Assembly (NCBI RefSeq): GCF_002632825.1
Contig: NZ_NJAJ01000016.1
Span: 1 to 64,000, forward strand
From: Xenorhabdus stockiae
Lineage (GTDB): Bacteria > Pseudomonadota > Gammaproteobacteria > Enterobacterales > Enterobacteriaceae
DNA: 64,000 bases
Direction: 5' to 3'
Translations under genes and position numbers: made by a program
Notes under the pieces: generated by a model
What the model saw: the letters and a program-made list of their open reading frames with translations, nothing else
Databases searched by the model: none
Told to the model about the DNA's origin: nothing
Part shown: piece by piece, positions 1 to 9,947 of the stretch
Layout: every line of letters starts with the position of its first letter
Numbering within the stretch: the first letter of the stretch is position 1

Positions 1-1
1 T

Positions 2-73
2 TATTCCAAATCTGAAGAGATGCATGACAAAGTGGTAGGTACGTTCATTGAGCGTGAATACTATCTTTCATAA
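2..73 (+). CDS. 3' end of an unidentified gene (partial)
   Basis: An open frame enters from the left edge and runs 23 codons to a TAA, ending in the residues GTFIEREYYLS. It looks like the C-terminus of a protein whose body lies outside the window. The product cannot be recognised from so short a tail, and a chance open frame cannot be excluded. Confidence 0.3.
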   Translation, partial: YSKSEEMHDKVVGTFIEREYYLS

Positions 74-332
74 CAGATCTAACTATTGGAAGCATGACCG
101 GAATTAGCTACCCGGCTGACCGATAATTTCCAAACTTTAATTCCTGCATCTTCAAGTTAATTGCATATACAACAATTAAAAGCATTACCTGTTAAAGGAA
201 TTCCAGCAACCAGTGTTGTTCAGTTCGGTGCAATAGTAGGGATTAAATCCGCCGATATATATTACTTTACCCTCTGTAAGAATAGGCATATAACATCTCC
301 CGCCTAATCAAGCGGGAGATAACAGGAGGGGG
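74..332. other. intergenic stretch beyond nth, no gene recognised
   Basis: About 260 bases between the partial gene at the left edge and nth. I see no convincing reading frame here. The only structured element is the inverted repeat at 295-320, described separately. Confidence 0.4.
295..320 (-). terminator. hairpin downstream of nth
   Basis: A perfect 9-bp inverted repeat (ATCTCCCGC / GCGGGAGAT) with an 8-base loop starts 13 bases after the nth stop. The stem is GC-rich, but no clear T-run follows on the minus strand, so it is a probable rather than a canonical terminator for the rsx-nth operon. Confidence 0.55.
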
Positions 333-968
333 TTATAACTCAGTTTTATCCTCAAACTCACACAGATCTTCAATAATGCAAGATCCACAACGCGGTTTAC
401 GGGCAATGCAGGTATAGCGTCCGTGTAAAATCAGCCAGTGATGGCAATCAACCTTGAACTCATCGGGGACGACTTTCAGCAGTTTCTTTTCCACTTCATC
501 AACGTTTTTCCCCGGTGCAAACTGCGTCCGGTTACTGACGCGGAAAATATGGGTATCAACCGCAATAGTCGGCCAGCCAAACGCGGTGTTCAGCACAACG
601 TTAGCTGTTTTACGGCCCACGCCCGGTAATGCCTCCAGCGCTGCGCGATCTTCCGGCACTTCACCCTGATGCTTTTCCAGCAGAATCCGGCAGGTTTTAA
701 TCACGTTCTCGGCTTTGGTGTTATATAGCCCGATGGTTTTTATATACTCTTTTAAGCCATCAACGCCTAAATCAAGAATAGCTTGTGGCGTATTAGCAAC
801 CGGATACAGTTTTGCTGTTGCCTTATTCACGCTGACATCAGTCGCCTGAGCGGACAGCAATACCGAAATCAATAATTCAAACGGTGAATTGAAAACCAGT
901 TCAGTAGTTGGTGTTGGGTTGTTATCCCGTAAGCGGGTCAGAATTTCGACCCGTTTTTGTTTATTCAT
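333..968 (-). CDS. nth: endonuclease III (DNA glycosylase/AP lyase)
   Basis: Removes oxidised pyrimidines from DNA and cleaves the abasic strand by beta-elimination in base-excision repair. The 211-residue length equals that of E. coli Nth. The helix-hairpin-helix LPGVGRKTA contains the catalytic Lys120, VDTH contains the catalytic Asp138, and the [4Fe-4S] cluster cysteines sit at 187, 194, 197 and 203 (C-x6-C-x2-C-x5-C). It is the last gene of the rsx operon, 14 bases after rsxE, the same arrangement as in E. coli. Nothing is missing, and the assignment is secure. Confidence 0.98.
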   Translation of the reverse strand: MNKQKRVEILTRLRDNNPTPTTELVFNSPFELLISVLLSAQATDVSVNKATAKLYPVANTPQAILDLGVDGLKEYIKTIGLYNTKAENVIKTCRILLEKHQGEVPEDRAALEALPGVGRKTANVVLNTAFGWPTIAVDTHIFRVSNRTQFAPGKNVDEVEKKLLKVVPDEFKVDCHHWLILHGRYTCIARKPRCGSCIIEDLCEFEDKTEL

Positions 969-982
969 GCCTGATTACACTC

Positions 983-1687
983 TTAGCCTTTTGTGATATT
1001 GCTGCCACAGCCTTTATCCACTTCGTAGTGACGTGTTTTGCTTTCTGAACGGTTTCTGAGGCGTTCATCAATAATGTATTTCCCTGCCAGCATTAATCCT
1101 AATCCGATAAAGGCTCCCGGTGGCAGGATAGCGAGCAGGAATGGGGAATCCATATGAATAATTTCAATCCGCAGGACTTTAGCCCAGTTGCCTAATAGCA
1201 GATCTGCTCCATCAAACAGGGTGCCATTACCCAGAATTTCACGCATCGCACCCAGTACGAACAGGGCAAACGTTGCCCCGAGTCCCATAGCAATGCCATC
1301 AACCGCTGAGTGATAGATAGAATTTTTTGATGCGTAGGCTTCTGCACGGCCGATAACGATACAATTAGTCACGATCAGCGGAATAAAAATTCCCAGTGAT
1401 TCATATAACCCGAATGCAAAGGCATTGATTAACATCTGAACGGCACTGACGACAGAGGCAATGATCATCACATAAATCGGAATGCGGATTTCATGGGGAA
1501 CCCAGCGGCGCAGGGCGGATACCGCAATATTGGTACTCAGCAGCACCAGCGTTGTTGCCAGCCCTAATCCCAATGCATTGGTGGCAGTAGAAGAGACGGC
1601 TAAAAGGGGGCAAAGCCCCAGAAGCTGTACTAATGCAGAGTTGTTCTTCCATAACCCCTGAAAAAATAGGTTCTTGGTTTCACTCAT
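983..1687 (-). CDS. rsxE: electron transport complex subunit RsxE
   Basis: Integral membrane subunit of the Rsx/Rnf-type complex, which in E. coli keeps the SoxR iron-sulfur cluster reduced using NADH-derived electrons. The 234 residues contain several hydrophobic helices and the N-terminal signature [22 protein letters not shown]. RsxE and RsxA are homologous halves of the membrane core that holds an intramembrane [2Fe-2S] centre; the Cys in GLCPLLA here and in GLCPFMG of RsxA are candidate ligands. The gene directly abuts rsxG, consistent with one transcript, and precedes nth. Confidence 0.96.
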   Translation of the reverse strand: MSETKNLFFQGLWKNNSALVQLLGLCPLLAVSSTATNALGLGLATTLVLLSTNIAVSALRRWVPHEIRIPIYVMIIASVVSAVQMLINAFAFGLYESLGIFIPLIVTNCIVIGRAEAYASKNSIYHSAVDGIAMGLGATFALFVLGAMREILGNGTLFDGADLLLGNWAKVLRIEIIHMDSPFLLAILPPGAFIGLGLMLAGKYIIDERLRNRSESKTRHYEVDKGCGSNITKG

Positions 1688-2314
1688 TTATTTGGCTCCA
1701 CATGTCGGTAATGAAGAGAGTTGTGTTGGAATGGTTTCCATATAGATTGCTGTGCGTTTAACGGCGTTGACCACAGCACGTGGGGTAATGGTTGCTCCGG
1801 TAAACTGATCAAATTCTCCGCCATCTTTTTTCACCGCCCAGTGCGGATCACTTGGTGAGGTAATTTTTTTGCCGGAAAACGCATAAATCCAATTGGAGAT
1901 ACGAGTATCAATTTTATCCCCTAATCCCGGTGTTTCATGGTGCTCAGTTACACGAACACCAAACACCTTGCCGGAAAAGTCAGCCCCGACCAATAATTGG
2001 ATGGCACCTGAATAACCATCTGGCGCGGTGCTTTCCAGTGCTGCCGCAACAGGAATTCCATTTTTACGGGCGAGATAGAGGCGATGAGGTTGTTGGCTGC
2101 CCAGAGCATCGGCAGTTACCAGATAGCATTCATTAGGCATATCGTTGTCATAGAGGGCTGGTGGAACAACCTGATCCAGTAATATTTTATGCTGTAATGC
2201 AGCCTGCTCTGCAATCCTGTCTTTTGTTAAAGAGTAGACAACCGCAGTTAACCCTGTCGTGCAGGCGGCAAAAATAGCGAGAGTAATACCGTGACGTCGC
2301 ATAGTTTCTAACAT
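1688..2314 (-). CDS. rsxG: electron transport complex subunit RsxG
   Basis: Periplasm-facing flavoprotein subunit of the Rsx/Rnf complex, anchored by an N-terminal helix ([21 protein letters not shown]). The FMN is covalently attached to a threonine in the motif [17 protein letters not shown], which is fully conserved. I set the start at the ATG of MLETMRRHG at 2314 because this matches the E. coli N-terminus (MLKTIRKHG) and has AGGGAG just upstream. The longer frame to 2344 would overlap rsxD and adds ten residues without counterpart. Product about 208 residues. Confidence 0.95.
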   Translation of the reverse strand: MLETMRRHGITLAIFAACTTGLTAVVYSLTKDRIAEQAALQHKILLDQVVPPALYDNDMPNECYLVTADALGSQQPHRLYLARKNGIPVAAALESTAPDGYSGAIQLLVGADFSGKVFGVRVTEHHETPGLGDKIDTRISNWIYAFSGKKITSPSDPHWAVKKDGGEFDQFTGATITPRAVVNAVKRTAIYMETIPTQLSSLPTCGAK

Positions 2315-2324
2315 AGTCACTCCC

Positions 2325-3404
2325 TTATTTATGACCGTAAGCACGAGGCTGAGTGTAATTGTCGATCAGCGGTACACAGATGTTTGCCAGTAAAACAGCA
2401 AAAGCGACAGCATCCGGGTAACCGCCATAAACTCGGATTATCCAAATCAGTAAACCAATAATGGCACCGTAAATCAGGCGGCCTTTCGGTGTTGTTGAGG
2501 CACTGACCGGATCGGTTGCGATAAAAAATGCACCTAACATAGTTGCTCCGGAGAAGAGCTGTAGTAAAGGCGGTGAATAACGGCCGGGATCAATCAGCCA
2601 GCTAATCAGGGCACAGCTTCCCAGTACCAGAATAAATGTAGTTGGAATATGCCAGCTAATGATTTTGCGGTTCAGCATGATTAATCCGCCAATCAGGTAA
2701 GCCACATTGATCCACTGCCAGCCAATGCCTGCCAGAGTCCCTTGCAAGATGGGCTGTTGTAATACTTCACTTATATCATGTGTTAGTCTGCCGGTTTTGA
2801 AGCTGTCCAACGGCGTGGCCTGACTTAACCCATCAATACCCTGTAAAAGTTGTAACAGAGTCGAGCCGTCAGGTGTATGGCCTGTGAAAATGACCATCAG
2901 ACACTCCCAGGGCGTTAAAGTAACGGCCTGTAAGGAAGCGGGTGGCATCCAGCTGGTCATTTGTACCGGAAATGAGATAAGAAGAACCACATAACCGACC
3001 ATCGCCGGATTAAATGGGTTTTGTCCCAGACCGCCATAAAGATGCTTGGCAATAATAATGGCGGAGAAAGTCCCTAGTACGATCAGCCACCACGGTGCCA
3101 GCGGTGGCAGGCTGATCCCGAGTAATAACCCGGTGACTAAGGCAGAGTTATCTTTCAGGTAGGGAATAACCAGCTGTTTTTTTAATGTGATAGCAGCGGA
3201 TTCTGCTAACAAAGCGGTAATGACTGCCAATAGGATCTGGATCAGTGTTCCATAACCAAAGAAGTAAGTTTGTAGTGCGATACCGGGTATGGCAGCAAAA
3301 ACCACCCATAACATAATTTGGCTGGTATTTTTTTTACTGTGTGTAAAAGGCGAACTGGCGACTTTTAACAGGTTATTGTCAGTGTTGACTGGCCTAAATT
3401 TCAT
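2325..3404 (-). CDS. rsxD: electron transport complex subunit RsxD
   Basis: Polytopic inner-membrane flavoprotein subunit. Its 359 residues include multiple membrane segments and the motif [19 protein letters not shown]-type (here [11 protein letters not shown]), which in this family carries phosphoester-linked FMN on the threonine. The stretches [20 protein letters not shown] and [19 protein letters not shown] are near-identical to E. coli RsxD. It lies between rsxC and rsxG with only short gaps. The N-terminus is about ten residues longer than in E. coli, and no alternative start is better supported. Confidence 0.95.
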   Translation of the reverse strand: MKFRPVNTDNNLLKVASSPFTHSKKNTSQIMLWVVFAAIPGIALQTYFFGYGTLIQILLAVITALLAESAAITLKKQLVIPYLKDNSALVTGLLLGISLPPLAPWWLIVLGTFSAIIIAKHLYGGLGQNPFNPAMVGYVVLLISFPVQMTSWMPPASLQAVTLTPWECLMVIFTGHTPDGSTLLQLLQGIDGLSQATPLDSFKTGRLTHDISEVLQQPILQGTLAGIGWQWINVAYLIGGLIMLNRKIISWHIPTTFILVLGSCALISWLIDPGRYSPPLLQLFSGATMLGAFFIATDPVSASTTPKGRLIYGAIIGLLIWIIRVYGGYPDAVAFAVLLANICVPLIDNYTQPRAYGHK

Positions 3405-3416
3405 CGATAAATGTCA

Positions 3417-5921
3417 CTATTCTGTTAGAGTTTCTTGTTTTTCCTGAGCAGCTTTCTTCGCTTTGACACGAGCAATAGCTGCTGCAACAGCGGCTTTACG
3501 GGGATCTGCTTCTTCTGAAACCGCAGGTTGAACCTCTGGTGCGGGTGTCGGTTCAGGTTGAGTCTGCGCGGCTTTTTTCGCTTTGGCGCGGGCAATGGCT
3601 GCTGCAACAGCGGCTTTACGGGGATCAGCTTCTTCCGAAACCACCGGCTGAACTTCATGTGTCGATGTCGGTTCTGGCTGAGCCTGAGCAGTTTTCTTCG
3701 CTTTGGTGCGGGCAATCGCTGCCGCAACAGCGGCTTTACGCGGATCTGTTTCTTCCGAAACCGCAGTTTGAACCTCTGGTGCGGGTGTCGGTTCAGGTTG
3801 AGTCTGCGCGGCTTTTTTCGCTTTGGCGCGGGCAATGGCTGCTGCAACAGCGGCTTTACGCGGATCTGTTTCTTCTGAAACCGCAGGTTGAACTTCTGGT
3901 GCGGGTGCTGCTTCAGGCTGAGGCTGAGCCGCTTTCTTCGCTTTGGCGCGGGCAATGGCTGCCGCAACAGCGGCTTTACGCGGATCTGTTTCTTCTGAAA
4001 CCACCGGCTGAACTTCATGTGTCGATGTCGGTTCAGGCTGAGTCTGCGCGGCTTTTTTCGCTTTGGCGCGGGCAATCGCTGCCGCAAGAGCCGCTTTACG
4101 GGGATCAGCTTCTTCCGAAACCGTAGGCTGAACTTCTGGCGCGGGTGCTGGTTCAGGCTGAGTCTGAGCCGCTTTTTTCGCTTTTTTCGCTTTGGCGCGG
4201 GCAATCGCTGCCGCAAGAGCCGCTTTACGCGGATCTTCTTCGTTTTCTACAGAGGCTGCTGCGGTTGCTGGTGTAGTCGCAGCAGCTGTCTGTTTTTCAG
4301 CCTGGCGAGCGCGTAATTGTTCCTTTCTTGCCTTACGTGCTGCAATTGCTGCTGCATTATCAGGTAACTGACCAGCTTGTACGGTGATTTCCTCTCCCGC
4401 AGAGGATTGTTTTTCCTTCACACGAGCCAGTGCTGCTTGTACTGCACTTGTATCCTGATTGCCCACCTGAACGGCGGCTTTTTTATGACGTTCTTCACGA
4501 GCCAGTTTTTCGCGCTCCATACGTGCTTGCTTGGCTTCAAACCTCAGTTTAGCTTCGGCAGCCCGGCGGGTTTCAGCATCAATGGCGCGTATTTCGGCCT
4601 TTTCCTGTCGGTAGTATTGAACAAGCGGGATATTGCTAGGGCAGACATAAGCACAGGCCCCACACTCAATACAGTCAAATAAGTTATGGTTTTTGGCTTT
4701 TTCGTGTTCCTGTCCCCGGCTGAACCAGTAAAGTTGTTGAGGCAATAACCCGGCGGGGCAGGCCTCAACACATAAACCACAACGAATACAGGCTTCTTCC
4801 GTAGTTTTTGGCTCCATTTCCTGTACAGAAGGAGCAAGTATACAGTTGCTGATTTTGACGATGGGGACATTCAAATCAGGCAGAGTAAAACCCATTAACG
4901 GGCCACCCATGATGACCATCTGCTCTGACTGAGGAATAAACCCGGCCTGTTGCAACAGAAACTGAACCGGTGTTCCTAAACGTGCCCAGAAATTGCCGGG
5001 TGAAGCAACAGCTTCTCCTGTCAGAGTAACCACGCGCTCAATCAATGGTTCCCCATCAATAATAGCCCGCTTGATAGCCACCACAGTACCGACATTCTGC
5101 ATCAGGGTACCAATATCAGAAGAACGGCCACCAGACGGGACTTCTTTGCCTGTCAGTATCTTGGTTAGCTGCTTTGCACCACCGGAAGGGTATTTTGTCG
5201 GAATGACTCGCACGGTAATCGATTTATCACCTTGCAGAGCAAGATTCAGAGCGCTGATCGCCTCTGGTTTGTTATCTTCGATACCAATCAGAACCTGCTT
5301 CGGATTAAGCAGATGCATCAGAATGCGGATGCCTTCAATGATCTCGCTGGCATGTTCCTGCATCAGACGATCATCTGCTGTGATATAAGGTTCACATTCA
5401 GCCGCATTGATGATCAATGTGTTGATGTAGCTCCCGCCACCTTTCAATTTTGCTGCTGTCGGAAACCCTGCTCCGCCAAGGCCAGCAATACCTGAGGCAT
5501 GAATACGTTGTAGTAAGGTATTAGCATCAAGGGATGTGTAATCTAAGGTTTTAACTTGTTCGCACCATTGATCTTGACCATCCGGCAGTAAACGGACGCA
5601 TAATTCTTTCAGACCCGATGGGTGAGCTGTAACACAGGGTTCAATGGCAGTGATCGTACCGGAAGTTGAAGCATGAACAGGGACGGTTCTACCAGAACCT
5701 TGTGTCAGTGGCTGGCCTTTCAATACCTTATCTCCGGTTTTCACCAGCAACTCTCCCTCCGGGCCAATGTGCTGCTGGAGGGGAATAATTAATTCTTCTG
5801 GTAACGGAGCATAGCGTAATGGTGTCCGGCTGGATTGCAGCTTCATTTCCGGTGGATGAATGCCACCATCAAAATCCCATATTTTGTTTTTGTTGGTAAG
5901 CAAATTGAATAGGTTAAACAT
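3417..5921 (-). CDS. rsxC: electron transport complex subunit RsxC with expanded repeat tail
   Basis: Cytoplasmic NADH-oxidising subunit of the Rsx complex, holding FMN and two [4Fe-4S] clusters. The ferredoxin motifs [11 protein letters not shown] and [11 protein letters not shown] fall near residues 379 and 416. The N-terminus [16 protein letters not shown] matches E. coli, which sets the start at the ATG at 5921; the longer frame to 6002 would run far into rsxB. The chosen start overlaps the rsxB stop by 8 bases. From about residue 560 the protein is a tandem array of seven 40-residue Ala/Lys/Pro/Glu-rich units, making it about 834 residues against 740 in E. coli. Confidence 0.96.
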   Translation of the reverse strand: MFNLFNLLTNKNKIWDFDGGIHPPEMKLQSSRTPLRYAPLPEELIIPLQQHIGPEGELLVKTGDKVLKGQPLTQGSGRTVPVHASTSGTITAIEPCVTAHPSGLKELCVRLLPDGQDQWCEQVKTLDYTSLDANTLLQRIHASGIAGLGGAGFPTAAKLKGGGSYINTLIINAAECEPYITADDRLMQEHASEIIEGIRILMHLLNPKQVLIGIEDNKPEAISALNLALQGDKSITVRVIPTKYPSGGAKQLTKILTGKEVPSGGRSSDIGTLMQNVGTVVAIKRAIIDGEPLIERVVTLTGEAVASPGNFWARLGTPVQFLLQQAGFIPQSEQMVIMGGPLMGFTLPDLNVPIVKISNCILAPSVQEMEPKTTEEACIRCGLCVEACPAGLLPQQLYWFSRGQEHEKAKNHNLFDCIECGACAYVCPSNIPLVQYYRQEKAEIRAIDAETRRAAEAKLRFEAKQARMEREKLAREERHKKAAVQVGNQDTSAVQAALARVKEKQSSAGEEITVQAGQLPDNAAAIAARKARKEQLRARQAEKQTAAATTPATAAASVENEEDPRKAALAAAIARAKAKKAKKAAQTQPEPAPAPEVQPTVSEEADPRKAALAAAIARAKAKKAAQTQPEPTSTHEVQPVVSEETDPRKAAVAAAIARAKAKKAAQPQPEAAPAPEVQPAVSEETDPRKAAVAAAIARAKAKKAAQTQPEPTPAPEVQTAVSEETDPRKAAVAAAIARTKAKKTAQAQPEPTSTHEVQPVVSEEADPRKAAVAAAIARAKAKKAAQTQPEPTPAPEVQPAVSEEADPRKAAVAAAIARVKAKKAAQEKQETLTE
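3450..4245 (-). repeat. tandem array of about 120-bp units inside rsxC
   Basis: The DNA repeats with a 120-base period, visible as near-identical text every two 60-base lines. It encodes seven copies of DPRKAA(V/L)[13 protein letters not shown] followed by a Pro/Glu linker ending EVQP-VSEE. Unit-to-unit differences are mostly third-position or linker changes (APEV versus THEV), so the array has been homogenised recently. Because the period is a multiple of three, copy-number change would keep the frame. The repetition also produces spurious long open frames on both strands. Confidence 0.93.
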
Positions 5922-6537
5922 TGGCTTTAACCTCAACAGGCTTAACAGATGACATAAACAGAGAATGGGAATCAGCAGGAATATTTTTGACCGGAATGGC
6001 ATTCAAATCCCATTTCCAGTTGGATGTGGTAGTGGCTACAGGGATCATCGTGATGCAATCGGTCGGGCATGGGGCGACACATAAATCGCAGCCAGTACAG
6101 AGATCTTCAACTACGGTATGCATTGCGCGGTTTGCACCGATAATCGCATCAACAGGGCAGGCCTGAATACACTTTGTGCAGCCTATGCAGTTTTCTTCAT
6201 CAATAAAAGCAACTTTTCTGGCCGGATTTTGTATGCTTTCATCGCCATCCAGCGGTTGTGGATCAATGCCGAGTAATTCAGACATTTTGAGCATCACTTG
6301 CTCTCCGCCCGGAGCACATTTGTTGATCATCTCTCCATTGTTGATAACCGCCTCGGCATAAGGGCGGCAGCCCGGATAACCACATTGCCCACACTGGCTT
6401 TGCGGCAACAGATTATCAACTTTCTCAACGATTGGATCTTCTTCCACTTTAAAACGGCGAGCAGCAAAACCCAGAATTAATCCGAAAATTAACCCGAGTA
6501 CACTGAGTACACCGACAGCAATCCATAAAGATATCAT
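5914..6537 (-). CDS. rsxB: electron transport complex subunit RsxB (polyferredoxin)
   Basis: Membrane-anchored iron-sulfur subunit that passes electrons within the Rsx complex. After one N-terminal helix, a Fe-S domain [15 protein letters not shown] is followed by two [4Fe-4S] ferredoxin motifs, [15 protein letters not shown] and [15 protein letters not shown]. Length is 207 residues against 192 in E. coli, with a slightly longer C-terminus. The start codon overlaps the rsxA stop by one base, indicating translational coupling. Confidence 0.96.
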   Translation of the reverse strand: MISLWIAVGVLSVLGLIFGLILGFAARRFKVEEDPIVEKVDNLLPQSQCGQCGYPGCRPYAEAVINNGEMINKCAPGGEQVMLKMSELLGIDPQPLDGDESIQNPARKVAFIDEENCIGCTKCIQACPVDAIIGANRAMHTVVEDLCTGCDLCVAPCPTDCITMIPVATTTSNWKWDLNAIPVKNIPADSHSLFMSSVKPVEVKANV

Positions 6538-7118
6538 CAGAATTTCACCAAACCACTAAAGCCCATAAATGCAAGGGACATTAACCCCGCAGTGACAAGC
6601 CCTATCGATGAACCACGAAAAGGGGCAGGTATATTGGCAACAGCCAGACGTTCACGAATGGCGGCAAATAGCACCATAACAAGTGAAAACCCGGCCGCAG
6701 CGCCGAAACCGTATACAGCGGACTGTAAAAAGTTATGCGATTGATTGACATTCAGCAGAGCTACGCCGAGTACAGCACAGTTTGTTGTTATCAGAGGCAG
6801 GAAAATGCCTAATAAACGGTAGAGTGAAGGGCTGGTTTTACGGACGGCTAACTCAGTGAACTGAACGACAACAGCAATTACAAGAATGAAACTTAATGTG
6901 CGTAAATAAACCAAATCCAATGTAATAAGAATATAAGTATTTACCAGCCATGAACTGATGGAAGCAAGCGTCAGAACAAATGTGGTCGCCATTCCCATAC
7001 CAATAGCGGTTTCAAGTTTTTTTGAAACACCCATAAACGGACATAGGCCCAAAAACTTCACTAAAACGAAGTTATTGACCAGAACCGTGCCAATAAATAA
7101 CAGAAGGTATTCAGTCAT
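6537..7118 (-). CDS. rsxA: electron transport complex subunit RsxA
   Basis: Integral membrane core subunit of the Rsx/Rnf complex and pseudo-symmetric partner of RsxE. It is 193 residues long with about six hydrophobic helices, and GLCPFMGVS is the counterpart of the RsxE motif. I place the start at the ATG at 7118 ([19 protein letters not shown]) because this is the conserved N-terminus of the family; the frame extends to 7223 without an equivalent in relatives. It is the first rsx gene, so the operon promoter should lie between it and ydgK. Confidence 0.95.
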   Translation of the reverse strand: MTEYLLLFIGTVLVNNFVLVKFLGLCPFMGVSKKLETAIGMGMATTFVLTLASISSWLVNTYILITLDLVYLRTLSFILVIAVVVQFTELAVRKTSPSLYRLLGIFLPLITTNCAVLGVALLNVNQSHNFLQSAVYGFGAAAGFSLVMVLFAAIRERLAVANIPAPFRGSSIGLVTAGLMSLAFMGFSGLVKF

Positions 7119-7235
7119 TGCTATACCTGAAAATAAGATTATTTGATGAAAATTATATAGTCGTGAAAGTGACAGAAACTCCCCACGTTGCGGTGAGGCA
7201 AGTGGGGCAATGATAACAACCAATTGTGGGGGATG

Positions 7236-7676
7236 TTATCGATCTTGTGTGAAAGTCATTTTTACCCGATAAGAGCGCTTAATATAAGGAACAAAAACAG
7301 CAGCCGCTAATAGTGACCAAAGTAATGAGCTGACTGCAAGTTCATCTGAAATGGGGGAGAATGCAAAAGCTTTGACAGCAATAAGTACTGAAAGTGTCAG
7401 CCAGATGATAAAAATACGTGGGAATCGTTTTGAACGAATAAAAAGCAATTTTAATACCCAAAGCGTAAAACACCACATAATAGCCGTGGTTAATACGGAT
7501 ATATACCATTGGACTGCGAAATCGCCACCTATTCGATGAATTAACGTACTTTGATAGGAATAGGTTATTCCATATAACACTAACATTGTACTGGCAGCAA
7601 TAAATGTCATGACTAAATAAGCAGCAGGTGCTAATAGCCAACCATTAATACGGTAATAATCATTGGATTGATACAT
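7236..7676 (-). CDS. ydgK: DUF2569 inner-membrane protein YdgK
   Basis: Small membrane protein of the DUF2569 family with about four hydrophobic segments (WLLAPAAYLVMTF, ISVLLTAIMWCF-like, IWLTLSVLIAVKAFAFSP, LLAAAVFVPYIKRSYRVK). The central ISVLIAVKAFAFSP and the ending VPY-KRS-RVK-TF match E. coli YdgK, which is also next to rsxA. I choose the ATG at 7676 because GGAGAG precedes it at a proper distance; an ATG at 7694 is also in frame. Function is unknown. Confidence 0.88.
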   Translation of the reverse strand: MYQSNDYYRINGWLLAPAAYLVMTFIAASTMLVLYGITYSYQSTLIHRIGGDFAVQWYISVLTTAIMWCFTLWVLKLLFIRSKRFPRIFIIWLTLSVLIAVKAFAFSPISDELAVSSLLWSLLAAAVFVPYIKRSYRVKMTFTQDR

Positions 7677-7805
7677 ACAAAACATTCTCTCCATGATGGG
7701 TATTCAAATATAAAAAAGATAGTAACACAGGAAGTAGGATTATTTGCTAATGAGTCACCGCAGGTGATATTTTCTTATCCTTTTTGTAAATGTTGAGAGG
7801 TCATT

Positions 7806-8846
7806 ATGAGTCATCTTCTGAAGGTTGGTCTGGTTGGATATGGTTATGCCAGTAAAACGTTTCATGCGCCATTGATTGCGGGAACGCCGAATGTAGAATT
7901 AGTTGCTATTTCCAGCTCTGATGCAGAGAAAGTCAAAAAAGACTGGCCAGGCATTAATGTTGTTTCTTCTCCAGAAGCATTATTTAACGATCCTGACATT
8001 GATCTTATTGTGATCCCAACGCCTAACGATACACATTTCCCATTAGCACAAAAAGCGTTGGCTGCCGGAAAGCATGTTGTAGTCGATAAGCCTTTCACAA
8101 TTACGGTGGCAGAAGCCGAAGCCCTCAAAAAACAGGCAGAAGAGGCTAATTTATTATTATCGGTATTTCATAATCGTCGCTGGGATTCAGGTTTTCTGAC
8201 AGTTCAGTCACTACTGAAAGACAATGTGTTGGGCGAATTAAAGTATTATGAATCTCATTTTGACCGTTATCGCCCGGCTGTACGTCAGCGCTGGAGAGAG
8301 GCGGCAGGCGCAGGCAGCGGGATTTGGTATGATTTAGGCCCTCATTTGTTGGATCAGGCAGTGCAGCTTTTTGGCAAACCTCAGGCCATTACAACCGATT
8401 TGGGCATAATACGTCCAAATGCTGAAACTGCTGATTATTTCCATGCTCAGTTAAAATACCCTACGCTGAAAGTTGTATTACATGCATCAATGCTTGTTGC
8501 CGCAGAATCCCCGATTTATACCTTACATGGTATGTCTAGCAGTTACGTAAAATATGGTTTAGATACACAGGAAGATTGTCTGAAGGCCGGGGAAAGTCTG
8601 ACACAAGAAAATTGGGGATATGATGCGCGTGATGGTCATGTGACAGCGTCACAAAATGATAATCTGATTACGCAGACTGTTCCTAATTTACCGGGTAATT
8701 ATGGCGCGTATTATGCTGCTGTCCGTGATGCTATTTTGGCGGGAAAACCGAATCCTGTGACGGCGGAGGAAGCTATCCTGATTATGAAACTGATTGAAGC
8801 AGGTGAAAAATCAGCGAAAGAGCAACGCACAGTAGTTATCGATTGA
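7806..8846 (+). CDS. ydgJ: Gfo/Idh/MocA-family oxidoreductase YdgJ
   Basis: NAD(P)-dependent oxidoreductase of the glucose-fructose oxidoreductase/inositol dehydrogenase family; the substrate is unknown. The N-terminal Rossmann motif is GLVGYGYASKTFHAPL. EALxxxP-type motif residues follow at VVDKPFTITVAEA, and the C-terminal half includes GSGIWYDLGPHLLDQA with the family's conserved aspartate and histidine. The length of 346 residues equals that of E. coli YdgJ. A downstream transporter gene starts 45 bases later on the same strand and may be co-transcribed. Confidence 0.93.
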   Translation: MSHLLKVGLVGYGYASKTFHAPLIAGTPNVELVAISSSDAEKVKKDWPGINVVSSPEALFNDPDIDLIVIPTPNDTHFPLAQKALAAGKHVVVDKPFTITVAEAEALKKQAEEANLLLSVFHNRRWDSGFLTVQSLLKDNVLGELKYYESHFDRYRPAVRQRWREAAGAGSGIWYDLGPHLLDQAVQLFGKPQAITTDLGIIRPNAETADYFHAQLKYPTLKVVLHASMLVAAESPIYTLHGMSSSYVKYGLDTQEDCLKAGESLTQENWGYDARDGHVTASQNDNLITQTVPNLPGNYGAYYAAVRDAILAGKPNPVTAEEAILIMKLIEAGEKSAKEQRTVVID

Positions 8847-8891
8847 CTGATTTAGTGATGGAGTAATCCTAAGGCAAGAGGTAGGGTACTG

Positions 8892-9872
8892 ATGAATTGG
8901 TTGCAAAAATTAAAAATAGATCCTTTTCTGTTAACACTGCTTACTGTGGTCATGATTGCATCGTTTTTTCCCTGTGAAGGGGAAGTGAAAACGTGGTTCC
9001 AGTACCTGACTACGGCAGCCATTGCACTGTTATTTTTTATGCATGGAGCCAAACTTTCGCGTGATGCCATTCTGGCGGGAATAGGGCACTGGCGTTTGCA
9101 TCTGGTTATTTTTCTGAGCACGTTTGTTTTGTTTCCTGTACTGGGTATGGGGTTACATTTCATTGTACCGGAATGGATGTCACCGCCCGTTTACATGGGG
9201 TTTCTGTATCTTTGTGCATTACCAGCCACGGTGCAGTCAGCCATCGCTTTTACCTCCGTTGCTAAAGGAAATGTTGCCGCAGCGATATGCAGTGCTTCTG
9301 CTTCCAGTTTACTGGGAATATTTCTCTCACCTCTACTTGTCGGCTACCTTATCCAGACGCATGATGGTGGAAGCCATCCTGATACATGGCAGGCGATAAA
9401 AGATATTATCCTGCAATTGATGGTACCTTTTATTGTTGGCCATCTGTCACGTCCATTGATTGCTAAATGGGTCGAAAAGCATAAAAAATTGGTTAATATC
9501 ACCGATCGCTCATCTATTTTGCTGGTGGTTTATGTTGCATTCAGTGAAGCCGTTGTCGAAGGAATCTGGCATAAAATTGATGCTTACTCACTGGTCATGA
9601 TAGGTATTATCTGCTGTGTTCTGCTTGCTGTGGTATTAACTATCAATGTATACAGCTCACGCTTACTGGGGTTCAGTAAAGAAGATGAGATCACAATCGT
9701 TTTTTGTGGTTCGAAGAAAAGCCTTGCTAATGGTGTGCCGATGGCAAATGTGCTATTTCCGGCTGCGATGGTGGGCATTATGCTGTTGCCACTGATGATA
9801 TTCCATCAAATCCAGCTGATGGTTTGTGCTGTACTTGCCAATCGATATGCCAGACGTTCAAAAAAGGTCTAA
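8892..9872 (+). CDS. bile acid:sodium symporter family transporter (YfeH-like)
   Basis: Polytopic inner-membrane protein of the SBF-like/BASS superfamily, 326 residues with about nine to ten hydrophobic segments. Family-typical stretches are CALPATVQSAIAFTSVAKGN, which contains the unwound-helix polar residues, and CGSKKSLANGVPMANVLF near the C-terminus. It resembles E. coli YfeH; the transported substrate cannot be deduced. It sits directly behind ydgJ, and a bidirectional terminator follows. Confidence 0.9.
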   Translation: MNWLQKLKIDPFLLTLLTVVMIASFFPCEGEVKTWFQYLTTAAIALLFFMHGAKLSRDAILAGIGHWRLHLVIFLSTFVLFPVLGMGLHFIVPEWMSPPVYMGFLYLCALPATVQSAIAFTSVAKGNVAAAICSASASSLLGIFLSPLLVGYLIQTHDGGSHPDTWQAIKDIILQLMVPFIVGHLSRPLIAKWVEKHKKLVNITDRSSILLVVYVAFSEAVVEGIWHKIDAYSLVMIGIICCVLLAVVLTINVYSSRLLGFSKEDEITIVFCGSKKSLANGVPMANVLFPAAMVGIMLLPLMIFHQIQLMVCAVLANRYARRSKKV

Positions 9873-9881
9873 TTGTTCAAA

Positions 9882-9905
9882 AAAGGCAGAAGTTATTCTG
9901 CCTTT
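9882..9905. terminator. bidirectional terminator between the symporter gene and add
   Basis: A perfect 10-bp inverted repeat (AAAGGCAGAA / TTCTGCCTTT) with loop GTTA lies between two convergent genes. A-rich sequence on the left and T-rich sequence on the right give the hairpin a T-run in either reading direction. Confidence 0.85.
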
Positions 9906-9947
9906 ATACCCTCATATCATCAGCCTGATATAAGCTTAAATCGCCTG

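Noticed and set aside
3425-4216. Long open frames on both strands overlapping the 3' half of rsxC
   Set aside because: They arise from the 120-bp in-frame repetition. The predicted products are low-complexity Arg/Pro or Cys/Phe repeats, and rsxC itself is clearly the real frame.
4544-4870. 108-codon frame on the minus strand inside rsxC
   Set aside because: It is out of register with the ferredoxin-coding part of rsxC, lacks any family pattern and has no ribosome site.
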